Source of the DNA: Schizochytrium sp. CCTCC M209059
Taxonomy: Eukaryota > Sar > Bigyra > Thraustochytrida > Thraustochytriidae
Direction of reading: 5' to 3'
Assembly: GCA_000818945.1 (NCBI GenBank)
Contig: KN805398.1
Coordinates: forward strand, 267,743-331,742
DNA: 64,000 nucleotides
Numbering within the stretch: the stretch's first letter is position 1; every line of letters begins with the position of its first letter. Positions 31,639-42,102 of the stretch are shown one piece after another. The position numbers and the translations under genes were made by a program. Below the pieces are notes generated by a model, which worked only from the letters and a program-made list of their open reading frames with translations, made no database searches and was not told where the DNA came from.

Positions 31639-32626
31639 GTTGTTGTAGCTGCCTGGATCCACGTTGCTTGCGCGCCTCCGACGCCTGCGCTGCTGGCCGG
31701 CCACGGGCTCGCCGCTGCAGCCTCTGCCGCCTCTGTCCCGCCCGTCCGCGTGCCCCGGCCTCTGCCAATGCAGCGCGTAGTCGAGCGCGCTTGCCGCTTT
31801 GGCGCTCTTTGGGCGCTCTTTTGGCGCGCTTCGTTGGGCGCTCTTTTGGCGGCAGGAGGCTTGCGTGCCTTCATTTTTGTCACTTTGCCTTGCTCGCAGA
31901 AGGCTAGGCGAACGCTTCGTCGTCGTTGAGGAGCGGGTGCCGAAAGCTGAGCAAGCTTGTCGACCATCGAGTGGTGTGATGTATACAGATTGTCGTCTTG
32001 CACACGACTTGCACGTGAATTGTCTCTTGCGCACGTTGTTGATGTTCGTCACTTGCAAATTTGTGGTCTTCTGCATGCATGCATGCATAAGTTGAAAATG
32101 CTTCGCGAGGGGCACACCGTGACCTTCAGCACCGGTTTTGTTCATTTCTCGTTCGTGATGCCACTTCGTTCGAGCTGATACTTGATCACCTATCTCGATC
32201 CTGGAATACATACTACCACCATTTGTGCTGGGAATAACAATCACCCATTTCTTTCTGCCTGAAATAGGCCTAGCTCACCAAAGCGACTTCCTCTGTTTTC
32301 CCCAATGTGAAACTCACCATGCTGCTCTTCTCTCCATGAAAGCCGACCGGAGATAGGCCTTTCGTTCGTGAAGATGGCCCATGCGATGGATGGCAGCCTG
32401 GGATCATAATGTAGGCTGGCTGTGGGATGTGATGATTTTTATGAGCGCAACCAGCCAGCCAGCCAGTCAGCCAGCCATGGGTTTCGACTTCTCCACTCGG
32501 CTCGACAAAAACACTTTTGCTCGAACGAAGGAGCGAGCTCCTTGGGCCAAGGCGCCGCGTGCGTGCGGCCAGGGTGAAAGGGCCAGGGAGCCGGACAGTT
32601 GGGACGACAGCCACCGAGCGAAAGCA
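31639..32626. promoter_or_regulatory. Divergent promoter region, PCID2 / lysyl-tRNA synthetase
   Basis: 990 bp between two divergent genes. It is GC-rich near PCID2 and AT-richer in the middle, with GCAT repeats (32072-32088) and CCAGCCAG repeats (32450-32475). Both strands stay open for long stretches. A minus-strand spliced frame was considered (see rejected items). Confidence 0.45.
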
Positions 32627-34378
32627 ATGCGGCGCGCAACGACGATCGTGGCGGCTGCCGTGCGTAGCTCTTCCGTGCGGAATGCCTTGACAGCAGCGAG
32701 CGGCGTCCACGCACGACGAGGCCTTGCAGGGCGGGCAGAGGCAGCGTATCCGTCGCTAACAGCTGCGTGGAAGCCAAGCATGTCGGTGGCCGAGTACAGA
32801 AAGAAATTTGCGGATATCGCACACGGCAGCAGACTCGACGAGGAAGACGAGGTGGTTCTCTGCGGCCGCATTGCGTCAGCGCCACGAGAGGCGAGCAAAA
32901 AGCTCTTCTTCACACACATTCAAGCCCAAGGACAACGTGTACAGATTCTCTCCGAGGTTGCCTTCTATGAGGACGACAAGGATGCCTTCGCAAGTCTACA
33001 TCGATCCTTGCGCCAAGGCGACGCCGTGGCGGTGCGGGGCTTCCCGGGTAGCAGCAAAAAAGGCGAACTGAGCATCGTACCGCGCGCCATCAAGGTCTTG
33101 GCACCCTGCCTCGAAGATATTCCTAGCGGCCGTGGGGACGGCAAATTTGGACTTCGCGATAAGGGTGTCCGCTATCGAAACCGGCATTTAGACCTTTTGG
33201 CCAATGGTCAGGCGGTAGCCGCGCCTTTTCAGGTGCGCGCCCAGGTGATGCGATTCCTGCGAGACTATTTCCACCAGCGCGACTTTCTCGAGGTCGAGAC
33301 GCCCACGTTGGTGCCAAGCGCTGGTGGAGCGCTCGCAAGACCCTTTAAAACACGCGCCGTAGCCCTCGACAATGCGGAGGTTAGCCTCCGCATTGCCCCG
33401 GAGCTTTATCTGAAGCAACTTGTCGTCGGAGGCATCGATCGTGTCTTTGAGCTCGGCAAGGTCTTTCGCAACGAGGGCGTCTCTGCCGTGCACAACCCAG
33501 AGTTCACCACGCTCGAGCTCTATCAAGCTTTCGCCGACTATGAAGACCTCATGGCCATGACGGAAGATCTCTTTGCGAACCTGGACATCCAGATCGGAGA
33601 TGACGCTCGTGCCGCAGCTGCAATTGGCGAGCATCTCGGTGGAGATGGCCTTGGTCTGAGCTCCGAGGACTTGCGGGGTCCCTTTGCAAGGCTGCCTGTT
33701 CTTGAGGGTCTCGAGGACCACTACAATCTCCCTCGCGGCTCCTTTCCTGACGTCAATGACGAGACACAGGTGCAGCAAGTTGGTGACGCCTTGCTCGATC
33801 TTCTCCGTCGCGATGACGCCGGTCTCACCGATGTTCAACGTTCCGATTCCCACTCGGTCGCGAGCAATTGCAAGCTTGTCGACACGCTCATCGGCCGCCA
33901 CCTCGAGCCCAAATGCCATCGTCCAACATTCCTTTGCGATCATCCGATTGCCATGAGCCCACTCGCAAAGGCGCACCCCGATCGACCTGGACTTTCCCAG
34001 CGCTTTGAGCTTTTTGTACGTGGCAAGGAGATTGTCAATGCATACACGGAGCTCAACGACCCCGCGGAGCAGCTGCGGCGTTTTCAGTTGCAGACCCAAG
34101 GTCGCGACGCCTTGAGGCCACAGGACCGTCCAGGTTCGTCTTCTGGCGCCACCGACGATGATGACGACGAAGACGTGATGCCCGTTGACGCTGCTTACTG
34201 CAAGGCTCTTGAATACGGCTTGCCGCCTACGGCTGGTTGGGGACTCGGTGTCGACCGTCTTGTCATGATGCTCACGGGTCGCTCATCCATTCGTGACGTC
34301 ATTGCTTTCCCTATGCTTGCCCCAACGACATTGACATCATCCGAGAATCCATCAACCTCAGACGATGAGAATCCCTAG
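32627..34378 (+). CDS. Class II lysyl-tRNA synthetase, probably mitochondrial
   Basis: 583 residues from ATG 32627, one exon. The N-terminus (MRRATTIVAAAVRSSSVRNA) looks like a mitochondrial presequence. Then come an OB-fold anticodon-binding domain (about 60-175) and the class II core: EVETPTLVPSAGGALARPF, LRIAPELYLKQLVVGGIDRV, motif 2 (FRNEGVSAVHNPEFTTLELY) and motif 3 (GWGLGVDRLVMMLTG). It attaches Lys to tRNA-Lys. The THHN-like segment after motif 1 is changed to TRAVALDN, and an acidic insertion (TDDDDDED) lies before motif 3. In-frame ATGs at 32381, 32393 and 32477 could give longer products. Confidence 0.9.
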   Translation: MRRATTIVAAAVRSSSVRNALTAASGVHARRGLAGRAEAAYPSLTAAWKPSMSVAEYRKKFADIAHGSRLDEEDEVVLCGRIASAPREASKKLFFTHIQAQGQRVQILSEVAFYEDDKDAFASLHRSLRQGDAVAVRGFPGSSKKGELSIVPRAIKVLAPCLEDIPSGRGDGKFGLRDKGVRYRNRHLDLLANGQAVAAPFQVRAQVMRFLRDYFHQRDFLEVETPTLVPSAGGALARPFKTRAVALDNAEVSLRIAPELYLKQLVVGGIDRVFELGKVFRNEGVSAVHNPEFTTLELYQAFADYEDLMAMTEDLFANLDIQIGDDARAAAAIGEHLGGDGLGLSSEDLRGPFARLPVLEGLEDHYNLPRGSFPDVNDETQVQQVGDALLDLLRRDDAGLTDVQRSDSHSVASNCKLVDTLIGRHLEPKCHRPTFLCDHPIAMSPLAKAHPDRPGLSQRFELFVRGKEIVNAYTELNDPAEQLRRFQLQTQGRDALRPQDRPGSSSGATDDDDDEDVMPVDAAYCKALEYGLPPTAGWGLGVDRLVMMLTGRSSIRDVIAFPMLAPTTLTSSENPSTSDDENP

Positions 34379-34538
34379 ATAGATAGAAATGGCCGTGGAT
34401 CTGGCCCTGATGCAAATAAACAAAGAGACAAACAAACAACGAGACAAATAAACAAACAAACAAATTATGTCGCACTGTAAAGCCGACTTTCTGCTTTTCA
34501 AAACAGCATTCGCCTGGAAACCAGAGTGTGCCTCCCCC
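34379..34538. other. Convergent 3' spacer with AAAC runs
   Basis: 160 bp between two convergent stop codons, with AAACAAAC/AAATAAAC runs (about 34414-34464). These are probably overlapping 3' UTRs. Confidence 0.55.
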
Positions 34539-35753
34539 TCATCGCATCGCTTTCTGTTCGACGTGCCCGCGGATCCCACGAAGAAGCACAGGAACTGAAC
34601 CTTGAAAGAATCCTGCAATCGCCTCAGCACCTTCTGGCCCAATATTATTGTCCACGATAATAATCTCGTTAATTTTGCGATTCACGCGAAGCGCATCCGC
34701 CAGTGCAAACGCACCGGGCGGGCCCATCGCGTTGGATCGAAGGTTGATCGATTTGATGGAACGATTTACCTTGAGCATTGCCGACACTTCGTGCGCTCCA
34801 GCAGCGCAAAGATCATTAAAGGACAAGTCTAAAGCCTCTACGGACTGATTCTCACTCAAACCCGCGCATAGTGCTGCTGCTCCTTCAGCTCCTAATTTGT
34901 TGGCGCTCAAGTTGAGATGTCTCAATCGAGTACAGTTAGAGAGAGACGCTCCGATGGCGCGAGCACCACGAGGCCCAAAGGAGTTCCAAGCTGCGATGAG
35001 TCGTAGACATGAGTCAAGGCGCAGGATGTTTCCAATCTCTGTTGCTTCTTTCCAAGAAAGTCGATTCCATGATACATCAAGCTCATCGACGACGCCTGTC
35101 TCAAAAAAATAGCCGAGAATCTCAAGTTCATGCAAGGTCAAACGTTTGTCGACCAGCCTGAGTGACCGCTGAGAACATGGCATTTGTTCGATCTTGCTGC
35201 TTTGTCCATCCGTGACGCTTCTGGTCGACTCATCGGGCATGTCCTGGTCGACTTGCTTCGCTTCTCCAGCATCATTCTCGGGATCTTCGTCGAACTGCCA
35301 TGGGCCCCAGCCGCTATTCTGAATGAATTGGCGAAACTCGTCCGATTTGCTGCCCACGCGCTGAAGCACCTGCTGCATGAGCTGCTTGCGACCGAGGTCG
35401 TCGAGACGGGGACCAAGTCTTGTCGCTGACATTGCTGGAACTCGATTGAGAACGCCCAGAGTCAGCATTCGCACACAGAGCGATGCGAGTGAACGAGGGC
35501 CAACATCGGCCTCCGGTTTGTTTGTTCCATTCAGGTCATCAACGTTCTGTGCGTATCGCTCGATCATCTTGAGCACGAGAGGCTTTGTTTTCACCCTCTT
35601 TTGCCTGTTTTTGCGGCAGTCCTCGCACAGATTGTAGCCTCGAGCTTCGCGGCCCCGCGAGGCTCGATACACGCAAAGCGTAGTGGACCGCCGACGTACT
35701 TCGCATCCATCGCATGGCCTTCCTGCCCAAGCGAGCTCTGTCTTTGCTGGCAT
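34539..35753 (-). CDS. CxxC-type N-terminus plus RNI-like LRR protein
   Basis: 404 residues, one exon. The first 55 residues hold C-D-G-C, a lone Cys, and C-E-D-C, spaced like a small zinc-binding unit next to a basic stretch (RKNRQKRVKTKP). After an acidic linker, residues of about 205-390 carry ribonuclease-inhibitor-type LRRs of 28 residues (LDVSWNRLSWKEATEIG, LIAAWNSFGPRGARAIG, LNLSANKLGAEGAAALC, LDLSFNDLCAAGAHEVS, INLRSNAMGPPGAFALA, IIVDNNIGPEGAEAIAG). It is likely a protein-interaction module. The role of the Cys-rich part is unknown; DNA or zinc binding is inference. Confidence 0.75.
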   Translation of the reverse strand: MPAKTELAWAGRPCDGCEVRRRSTTLCVYRASRGREARGYNLCEDCRKNRQKRVKTKPLVLKMIERYAQNVDDLNGTNKPEADVGPRSLASLCVRMLTLGVLNRVPAMSATRLGPRLDDLGRKQLMQQVLQRVGSKSDEFRQFIQNSGWGPWQFDEDPENDAGEAKQVDQDMPDESTRSVTDGQSSKIEQMPCSQRSLRLVDKRLTLHELEILGYFFETGVVDELDVSWNRLSWKEATEIGNILRLDSCLRLIAAWNSFGPRGARAIGASLSNCTRLRHLNLSANKLGAEGAAALCAGLSENQSVEALDLSFNDLCAAGAHEVSAMLKVNRSIKSINLRSNAMGPPGAFALADALRVNRKINEIIIVDNNIGPEGAEAIAGFFQGSVPVLLRGIRGHVEQKAMR

Positions 35754-36143
35754 CGTGTCGTGATGACCAAGCCGTGATGGTCTTGTTGACGATTTGCTAT
35801 CACACCATTAAAACGAACTTGAGCGAGATTTTTCACGTTTGTTTCTTAATTTTCTGTTGTTCCTTCTCAGAAAAGTTGGTGCGAGCGAGCGACGAAGAAT
35901 AAAAGAAAGAGGAGGCGGGGGAGGCGGGGAAGGCGGGGGATCACTCAATATACATGACGATCGTTCTTTGCGCCATGTATTCGACGTCTGGTAGAGTTAG
36001 GGAACCTGAACTTGAAAGCCAAGAGCAGTATAATCAAGTATTTTCTTTATCGTAACGGCTACTTTCAATGATTCCGTGAACAATGGACTTTGCATCCGTA
36101 TAGGCCTTATCAGAGGGAGGGAATAACGCTATCGTGGAAAGGA
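35754..36143. other. Spacer, no gene seen
   Basis: 390 bp between the LRR gene start and the MscS stop. A GGCGGGGGA-type purine repeat lies at about 35910-35940. Confidence 0.5.
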
Positions 36144-39128
36144 TTAGTCCTGCGAGCCCGAACGAAGACCAAAGCCGCGACGCAGGATTCCAGCGAGACC
36201 GGCATCGTAGGTTTGCGAATCTGCGTCGCCTTCGTCTTGATTATCGGGTTCACCAGCGGGTTGCTCAGGCTTGAGAGCGGTGAGCACGGGCTTGATCACG
36301 CCCATACGCCGCAAAAGGCCAGCAACAAAGACGAGGAATGCAGTGCGGGCAGCAAGCACACGCATAATGTCAATCAGAGGACACGCAAAGGCGACCCAGA
36401 AACTAACGCGCAAGTGCGCCGGATGAGTTCCCTCAGCGTTGAGGCGACCTTGCGCGTCGAGGGGATGCTTGATCTCGGGCACATAACACAGAATAAAGTT
36501 GTACTTGTCGCGATGAGCCGAGGCGAAATCGTTGATCTCGCGCAGGAGATCCTCCATGAACGCCTCCGTCACGTCGGCCGCAGGTAGGAGTGTGGTGAAC
36601 TCTTGCGCGTGATTTTCCGAAGTGGACAGGTTAATTAGGTTCTGTCCGCGCACAATCTTGTTCGCGCGTCGAATCGCGCTGCCGTCATTACGCACAAAGT
36701 CCGTCGTCAAGAGCCTGATGCGCGCGACTTGAAGCTTTTGATCTTCAATGAGAACGGTGTCACCCACATCATAGGGGTGCATGCCAAAGAGGAAGATGAC
36801 ATTGTCAAAGGCTTCCTGCACCGAGCTGCCGAAAATGAACGAGTATCCCACAATGACCGTGCCAAAGCTTGCGAACAACGAGACAAAGTTGCTCGAGTAC
36901 AATGAGAGCCCAATGATGAGTACGACCATGGAAAGAAAGGACATGATGAGTCCGTCCATGCTGCGAATGACGGCTTGAGAATCGAGCAGGGTAAGCGCCA
37001 GGTTCGAGCGGGACTCAAACATGTCAAGCATGCTTTTGCGAAAACGTTGCCACGTAATGAAGCCTACCGACTCTGGATCAAGATAGTCCTTCCAGAACTT
37101 GTCCCAGGGCACGGTGTGATCAACCTTGGACATGACTTGCACAAAGTCTGCAGCCGGAATCATCCGTAGCGCCACGCGAGTTGTGCTAATGCTTGGGATG
37201 CTCGGCTCGCTTACAGTGTGCTTGATTTCCGCTGGAGCGCTTGTGGGCGTCTCGGGTTCGATGCCGAGATTGCCACGCCGCAAGCTCGGTCGCTGGCGCA
37301 TCATCTTCGTCAGCCGCCGCGTATCCCGCGCGAGGTCGTCGTCGTGGATATCCATTGCTGCGCGGTTCAAATTGTACAGGCTGCTTTGACGCACAAGGGG
37401 CATCTTGCGCCGAAGACGTTGCCAGTTCGCGCGAGGACGAGATTTGGGCCCAGACTCCTCGGTAGGGTTGCCATCGGGAGCCTCCGTGGTCGTGTTGTCT
37501 GCAGCATTGTCTGCAGCACCTGGAGCATTGGCGTAGGAACTGCTCGCTTCGGTGGGAAGGGCATTGATCTCGTCGGTGCCCTGCTCAGCGGAGGCATGGT
37601 CGTTTTGATTCGCGGTCACTTCGTGCTGTTCCTGCTGCTGGCGTTCCTGCTCCTCGCGGGAGACTTCCACCGTAGGACCAAACGAGAGCGGGGCACTCAT
37701 CGGCTCCACAGGAGAGCCTTGGGCTCCTTCGTCCATTGCAGGGATTCGCATCTCCTGCTTGCGACGGTGCGCATCTTCCTCGAGAAGGCCGAGGATGCGC
37801 GCAAAAATCTGGATCGCCACCGGGCGCGCGCGCTTGACGAGCTTGACATCACGACCGAGCTTTTGCGGATTGTGGAATCCCGATGGCGGTTCGGAGCCGT
37901 CGACGTGATGAGAGTTGACGTACTGCGTCAGCGTCTGCCACACTTGCGGATCAACGCTGCCCTCCAAGGACATGGCGCGAGAAGTGTTGTACAGGGTGTG
38001 GAAGAAGGGACTCCCGGCCGTGCCTCGCAGCCTGGTGATAAAGTGTTCCTGGGCGATTGACTCTTGAATGCGCGGGCGGAAGGAGCGCACACCGAAATCC
38101 TGCGCCATCCACTGTCGAAGCAGCATCGACGCCATCATGGCAATGATGAGCAGCGCAAGGATTCCAAGTAGCCGCGGGACATGGTAGTATGCTCGAGCCC
38201 ACGACTCGGCCACAGAGCCATCGTCCTTTCGAGGAACCGCCACGGCAAACGCAATGATCACGAGGAAGGTCCAAAATAATCGACTGAGGCTGTCGCGAAC
38301 GGTGGAGAAGTAAAAGGTGAGAGAGGTAAAGCGGTGTTCCATACCACTATTCGCTGACGACATGGCGATGAACACGTCTAGGAGCATCCGCAAAAGAACG
38401 ACAATGATGTCAGAGATCATGCCGCAAATGAAGACTGCCGACATAAAAAACAAGGTGCGGTAAAAGTAGCCCGAGTCGATCTTCGTGAAGAAGAGCACAA
38501 TGAGCCCCGCCGCGAGGCAGATAACGCCTAGCAGGAAGAGCGCAATCTTGAACTTCCGGTACTTGAGAAAGGTGTAAAGCGCGGCGCAGCGCGAGTGCGA
38601 GGCCGACTCATCACCCACAAAGTCCTCGATGTCGAGGGCATCATCGAGCCAGGAATCTTCAGAGTCGTATCCGTCGGCTTCAGGCTCGCTGTCGCCGCCT
38701 GCGCCGCCGCCTACGGTCGATATATCCAGGGATCGAATGCTTCGTTCTGCGGCATCAGCGTCACCTACAAAGCCAACGCGAAGGTTAAGAGATCGGCGTG
38801 CGGGCTTGACCTCTGGCTCGGGAGGCGGGGGAGCCCCAGAAATGGAGGTCGTTGCCCCTGAGGCAGTGTTGGCTCCTGGATTGTAATTTGCTTGTGTGGA
38901 CGCAATGGCTGCCGAAGTCGCGTCCCTGAGCACAGTGCTCAGATCCACCTCCTCGGTCGCGCTCAAGGCGCGCGCAGACTCGACGCGCGTCTGCGCCGCG
39001 AGCTCGGCCGTCTGCGCCTGACTCGGTTCGGGGGGATCACAGATCACCTCGACCTGGTCTGCGCTTTCCACGAGGCCGGGTCTCTGCAAGAGCGGCGCCG
39101 CAGCCTCGTTGTCGCGGTCGTCCTGCAT
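36144..39128 (-). CDS. MscS-family mechanosensitive ion channel
   Basis: 994 residues, one exon; the first real ATG is at 39128. A soluble Ala/Glu-rich N-terminus (1-190) precedes about six hydrophobic segments (four between 195 and 350, then two near 720-770). The pore-lining helix and beta domain are FASFGTVIVGYSFIFGSSVQ, then AFDNVIFLFGMHPYDVGDTV, which matches the MscS signature, including the P-Y-D-V-G-D turn. The architecture, with a long loop between membrane segments 4 and 5, is that of plant MSL10-type plasma-membrane channels. It probably opens under membrane tension to release ions. Acidic and Gln-rich stretches fill the loop. Confidence 0.9.
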   Translation of the reverse strand: MQDDRDNEAAAPLLQRPGLVESADQVEVICDPPEPSQAQTAELAAQTRVESARALSATEEVDLSTVLRDATSAAIASTQANYNPGANTASGATTSISGAPPPPEPEVKPARRSLNLRVGFVGDADAAERSIRSLDISTVGGGAGGDSEPEADGYDSEDSWLDDALDIEDFVGDESASHSRCAALYTFLKYRKFKIALFLLGVICLAAGLIVLFFTKIDSGYFYRTLFFMSAVFICGMISDIIVVLLRMLLDVFIAMSSANSGMEHRFTSLTFYFSTVRDSLSRLFWTFLVIIAFAVAVPRKDDGSVAESWARAYYHVPRLLGILALLIIAMMASMLLRQWMAQDFGVRSFRPRIQESIAQEHFITRLRGTAGSPFFHTLYNTSRAMSLEGSVDPQVWQTLTQYVNSHHVDGSEPPSGFHNPQKLGRDVKLVKRARPVAIQIFARILGLLEEDAHRRKQEMRIPAMDEGAQGSPVEPMSAPLSFGPTVEVSREEQERQQQEQHEVTANQNDHASAEQGTDEINALPTEASSSYANAPGAADNAADNTTTEAPDGNPTEESGPKSRPRANWQRLRRKMPLVRQSSLYNLNRAAMDIHDDDLARDTRRLTKMMRQRPSLRRGNLGIEPETPTSAPAEIKHTVSEPSIPSISTTRVALRMIPAADFVQVMSKVDHTVPWDKFWKDYLDPESVGFITWQRFRKSMLDMFESRSNLALTLLDSQAVIRSMDGLIMSFLSMVVLIIGLSLYSSNFVSLFASFGTVIVGYSFIFGSSVQEAFDNVIFLFGMHPYDVGDTVLIEDQKLQVARIRLLTTDFVRNDGSAIRRANKIVRGQNLINLSTSENHAQEFTTLLPAADVTEAFMEDLLREINDFASAHRDKYNFILCYVPEIKHPLDAQGRLNAEGTHPAHLRVSFWVAFACPLIDIMRVLAARTAFLVFVAGLLRRMGVIKPVLTALKPEQPAGEPDNQDEGDADSQTYDAGLAGILRRGFGLRSGSQD

Positions 39129-39217
39129 GGCCACGGCGCCGCTTCCGTCGCGTCGTGTCGCGTCGCGTCACGCCTCGCAAGAAGGCTAGCCCCTCTGCCA
39201 GCTGCAAGCTACTGCAA

Positions 39218-39249
<32 letters not shown>

Positions 39250-40128
39250 ACTAGCAGCTGCGCTTCGCCGGCGCCTCTTCGATGTCCAATGTCGCCGCGG
39301 CGCGCCGCGAGCGCCTCTCCGCCTCCGTCTACGTCCGCCTCCTCGTCCGCGGCGCGCGCCGCACGCAGCAGGGCTCGTGTCTGTCTCTGTCCGTGCGCGC
39401 GCGCGTCGTCTTCCTCGCCTCCCCTCGTCGCGAAGGCGGTTTGCCTTGCGCGCGAGTCTCTCCGCCTCCTCCGAGCCGTCCCTTTCTCTCGCCAGGACCC
39501 GGGCCGCTCACAAGTCTGCCTCGCCAAGCACACCGGGAAGCCCGAGCCCGCGGAGGCGTGGCGCGACTCGGCTGGGCTCGGCGCCGCGCGGCGTGGGTGC
39601 CAGCAGCGCAGGTCCAGCCGGTTTGCGCGGTCGACGAGCGGCATGTCGGCGTCGGCGTCGATATCGAAACCAGGATCGACACCGCGACCGCCGTGGTGGT
39701 GGCGGGGCCCGGCACGTGGCTTTGTGCTCTCGGCAAATTCGTTGCCAGGCAGCCAGGCAGCCAGCCGCTGCCAGCAATGGCCGGTCGATGCGGAGGATTG
39801 GATGGACGACTTCGGGTCTCGTGGACGGAGGCACGGGTTCGGCTGGCTGTGGCTGGCTGCAAACCACGCTGCAAACGCTGCCTTGATTGGCAGCGGCAGC
39901 GGCCGGCGGTCTTGTGGTCGAGGTAAATCATGCGAGCAGAAAAGAAGATAAAACGCAAACCAAAAGAGAAGCTCGAATTTGATTCTTGTTTGTTATAGTT
40001 TTTTCGGGGAAGAAGTGGATGCGATGTCGCATGTGAATCTACTACATATTTGATGCACCGCAACATTGCATAAGAATTGTGCCACGGGAGGATTCCGTTT
40101 TCAGCAAAAAGGAAAATAAAAAGGCGGG
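39129..40128. other. Upstream region of MscS gene, no gene seen
   Basis: 1 kb, GC-rich, with a TGC run at about 39218-39246. Below 39930 it should include the MscS promoter. The last 200 bases hold the 3' UTR of the Hsp70-C2 gene. Overlapping open frames on both strands are composition-driven. Confidence 0.45.
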
Positions 40129-40154
40129 CTATGTCGCCTTTGCGTTGCTAGAAG

Positions 40155-40189
<35 letters not shown>

Positions 40190-42048
40190 TTGACTTTGTT
40201 GGGCCCATTCGTATTATTTATCACGTTTGAAATCGCAGCCTGGGCGGAAGCAAGCTTTGGATCACTAAAGACTGCCCCCGCGAGTGGCGGGACGTTGCCG
40301 CTTAGCACGCGCCAACGCACACGCAGCTCGTCTCTCGTCATGTGGAAACCATCGGACCCAAGTCCTGAGCTGTCATCATCCTCGTCCTCGTACTCATCCT
40401 CATCATCGTCATCGTCCTCTTCGTCATCATCATCATCATCGTCGTCGTCATCGTCATTATCGCAGACGTTTTCATCCTCGCATGCATCGCTTACATCGGC
40501 GCGACCGAGGTCGATAGCAGATGCGCTCCCCACTTGACCGTCTTTGCCAGCGCCATCTGTTTTTGTCAATGCTTCGTCGCTCAGATTACGCACAGAGCCC
40601 GAGGCGAGTACGTCTGGTGCGCTCTCGTTGCTGTCCGATGAACGTGAAAAGACATTGAGGCGCGGAGAGGACATGGAACTGACCCGGGGACGCCGCGCAC
40701 GTGCAACCGCTGAGGATGCCGAGGACATGATGGAAGAAACGGGAGCCGCTGTGCTCGGAGGGCGTGCGTAGGTCCCTTGCGTCGCCGTAAGGTCAGATGA
40801 TGACGACGCGGGGGATGGTCCGGTACCCGTGCTACCCGATCCATTCATGGACGAGATCGCTGCGGATGCACCCTTTTCATCTTTGGCCTTTTTCTTTTTC
40901 TTCTTGTTGTCTTGAAGACGGACCAAGCGTTGAAAGTCCATGAGGCTCTCTGTCAAGCGAAACTCGTGTTGCAGCAATCGTACGGCCAGCTTGCCTTGCA
41001 CGAAACGTTGTCGCCGACGCGAAAGATCCTCTCTGTGTTTCAAGGTAAACCATTGCTCGGTCTTGAGCGGCATGGCGCGCATCTGCTCACCCGAGATAGT
41101 AACACGGCCTAGAAAGTCGTCCGTAGAGAACATGTCGTGGTCAAAAACGTCCAAAGTGAGCTTGTCATCGTCTCGAATAGCACTCGGAAAACCGAGATAC
41201 AGCTTTTGGTTCCACTCTGGCTCGAGTGTGCGACGCTCCACATGTGTATGGCCAAGTCGGCTTCCATTGAGCGAAATAACACAATACGGATCAGAACGCC
41301 CAAAGCGATCGGCGCGCGCGAGTCCCGTTGCACGCACCACGTGAATAATGTTTGTCTTCACAGTGTGCACCGCCTCCTCTTCTAACGAGTCGACGGGCCA
41401 CACGGACACATTCCGCGCAGGGAAGAGAGGCGTCAGTCGCCGCTGCCGCTGAAAGGCTTGGCGAACGAGGGCGTCCCGGAAATGGCGATCCGAGCAGACC
41501 CACTCCTTGCCGTTGCGACCAAGCAAGTGAAGACTGATGCGCGGTCCATTTTCAAATTTGCGCACAATGAGCTTGTACGTGCCGCTATTCTCGACGATCA
41601 ATTCGGCAACGACGGCGAACCGTCGCGGGCGCTCTCCATAATGTGCAGAGAACTCCTCCAAGAGCCGAACTCTGACGCCTGATTCCAGGTCAACTTTGCT
41701 GTTGCTGCCTATTGGCAATGGTGCATTTCGGCGGACGAGGACGGACCGTCGCACTGCCTCTGGATTTGCGCGCCCCGCGCATGATCCGGCAAAGAGTTTG
41801 TCATTGGTCGCAGTCTGCTTTGCACCTGCCTTCTCCCTACCCCCTGCACGCGGACTTGAGCGAGGGCTTGAAGTATGCTCTGAGGCGCCTTTGCCAGGCA
41901 CTGCCTCCTTGGCATGCTCGTTTGCGCCCGCCAAAGGTGCGCTCGAGGTTTCGGGAAAGCTTTCAGAGGCCTTTTGTACCAAGGTCGTACTCGACTTTTT
42001 CTCTGAAGCAGTCTCTTGCTTTGGTTGGTCTCGCTCTTGTTGTTGTTG

Positions 42049-42102
<54 letters not shown>

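Noticed and set aside
31904..32420. Minus-strand spliced frame ending FRHPLLNDDEAFA, upstream of PCID2, and a similar end (FRHALLDNDDDGN) at 28699-28755
   Set aside because: The shared ending lies partly in GAC-triplet DNA. The splice donors needed are weak, and a stop blocks the frame upstream. No family could be named, so chance is the simpler reading.
40284..40540. Plus-strand frames opposite the tail of the Hsp70-C2 gene
   Set aside because: They are Ser/His/Arg repeats created by the Asp/Glu codon runs of the real gene.
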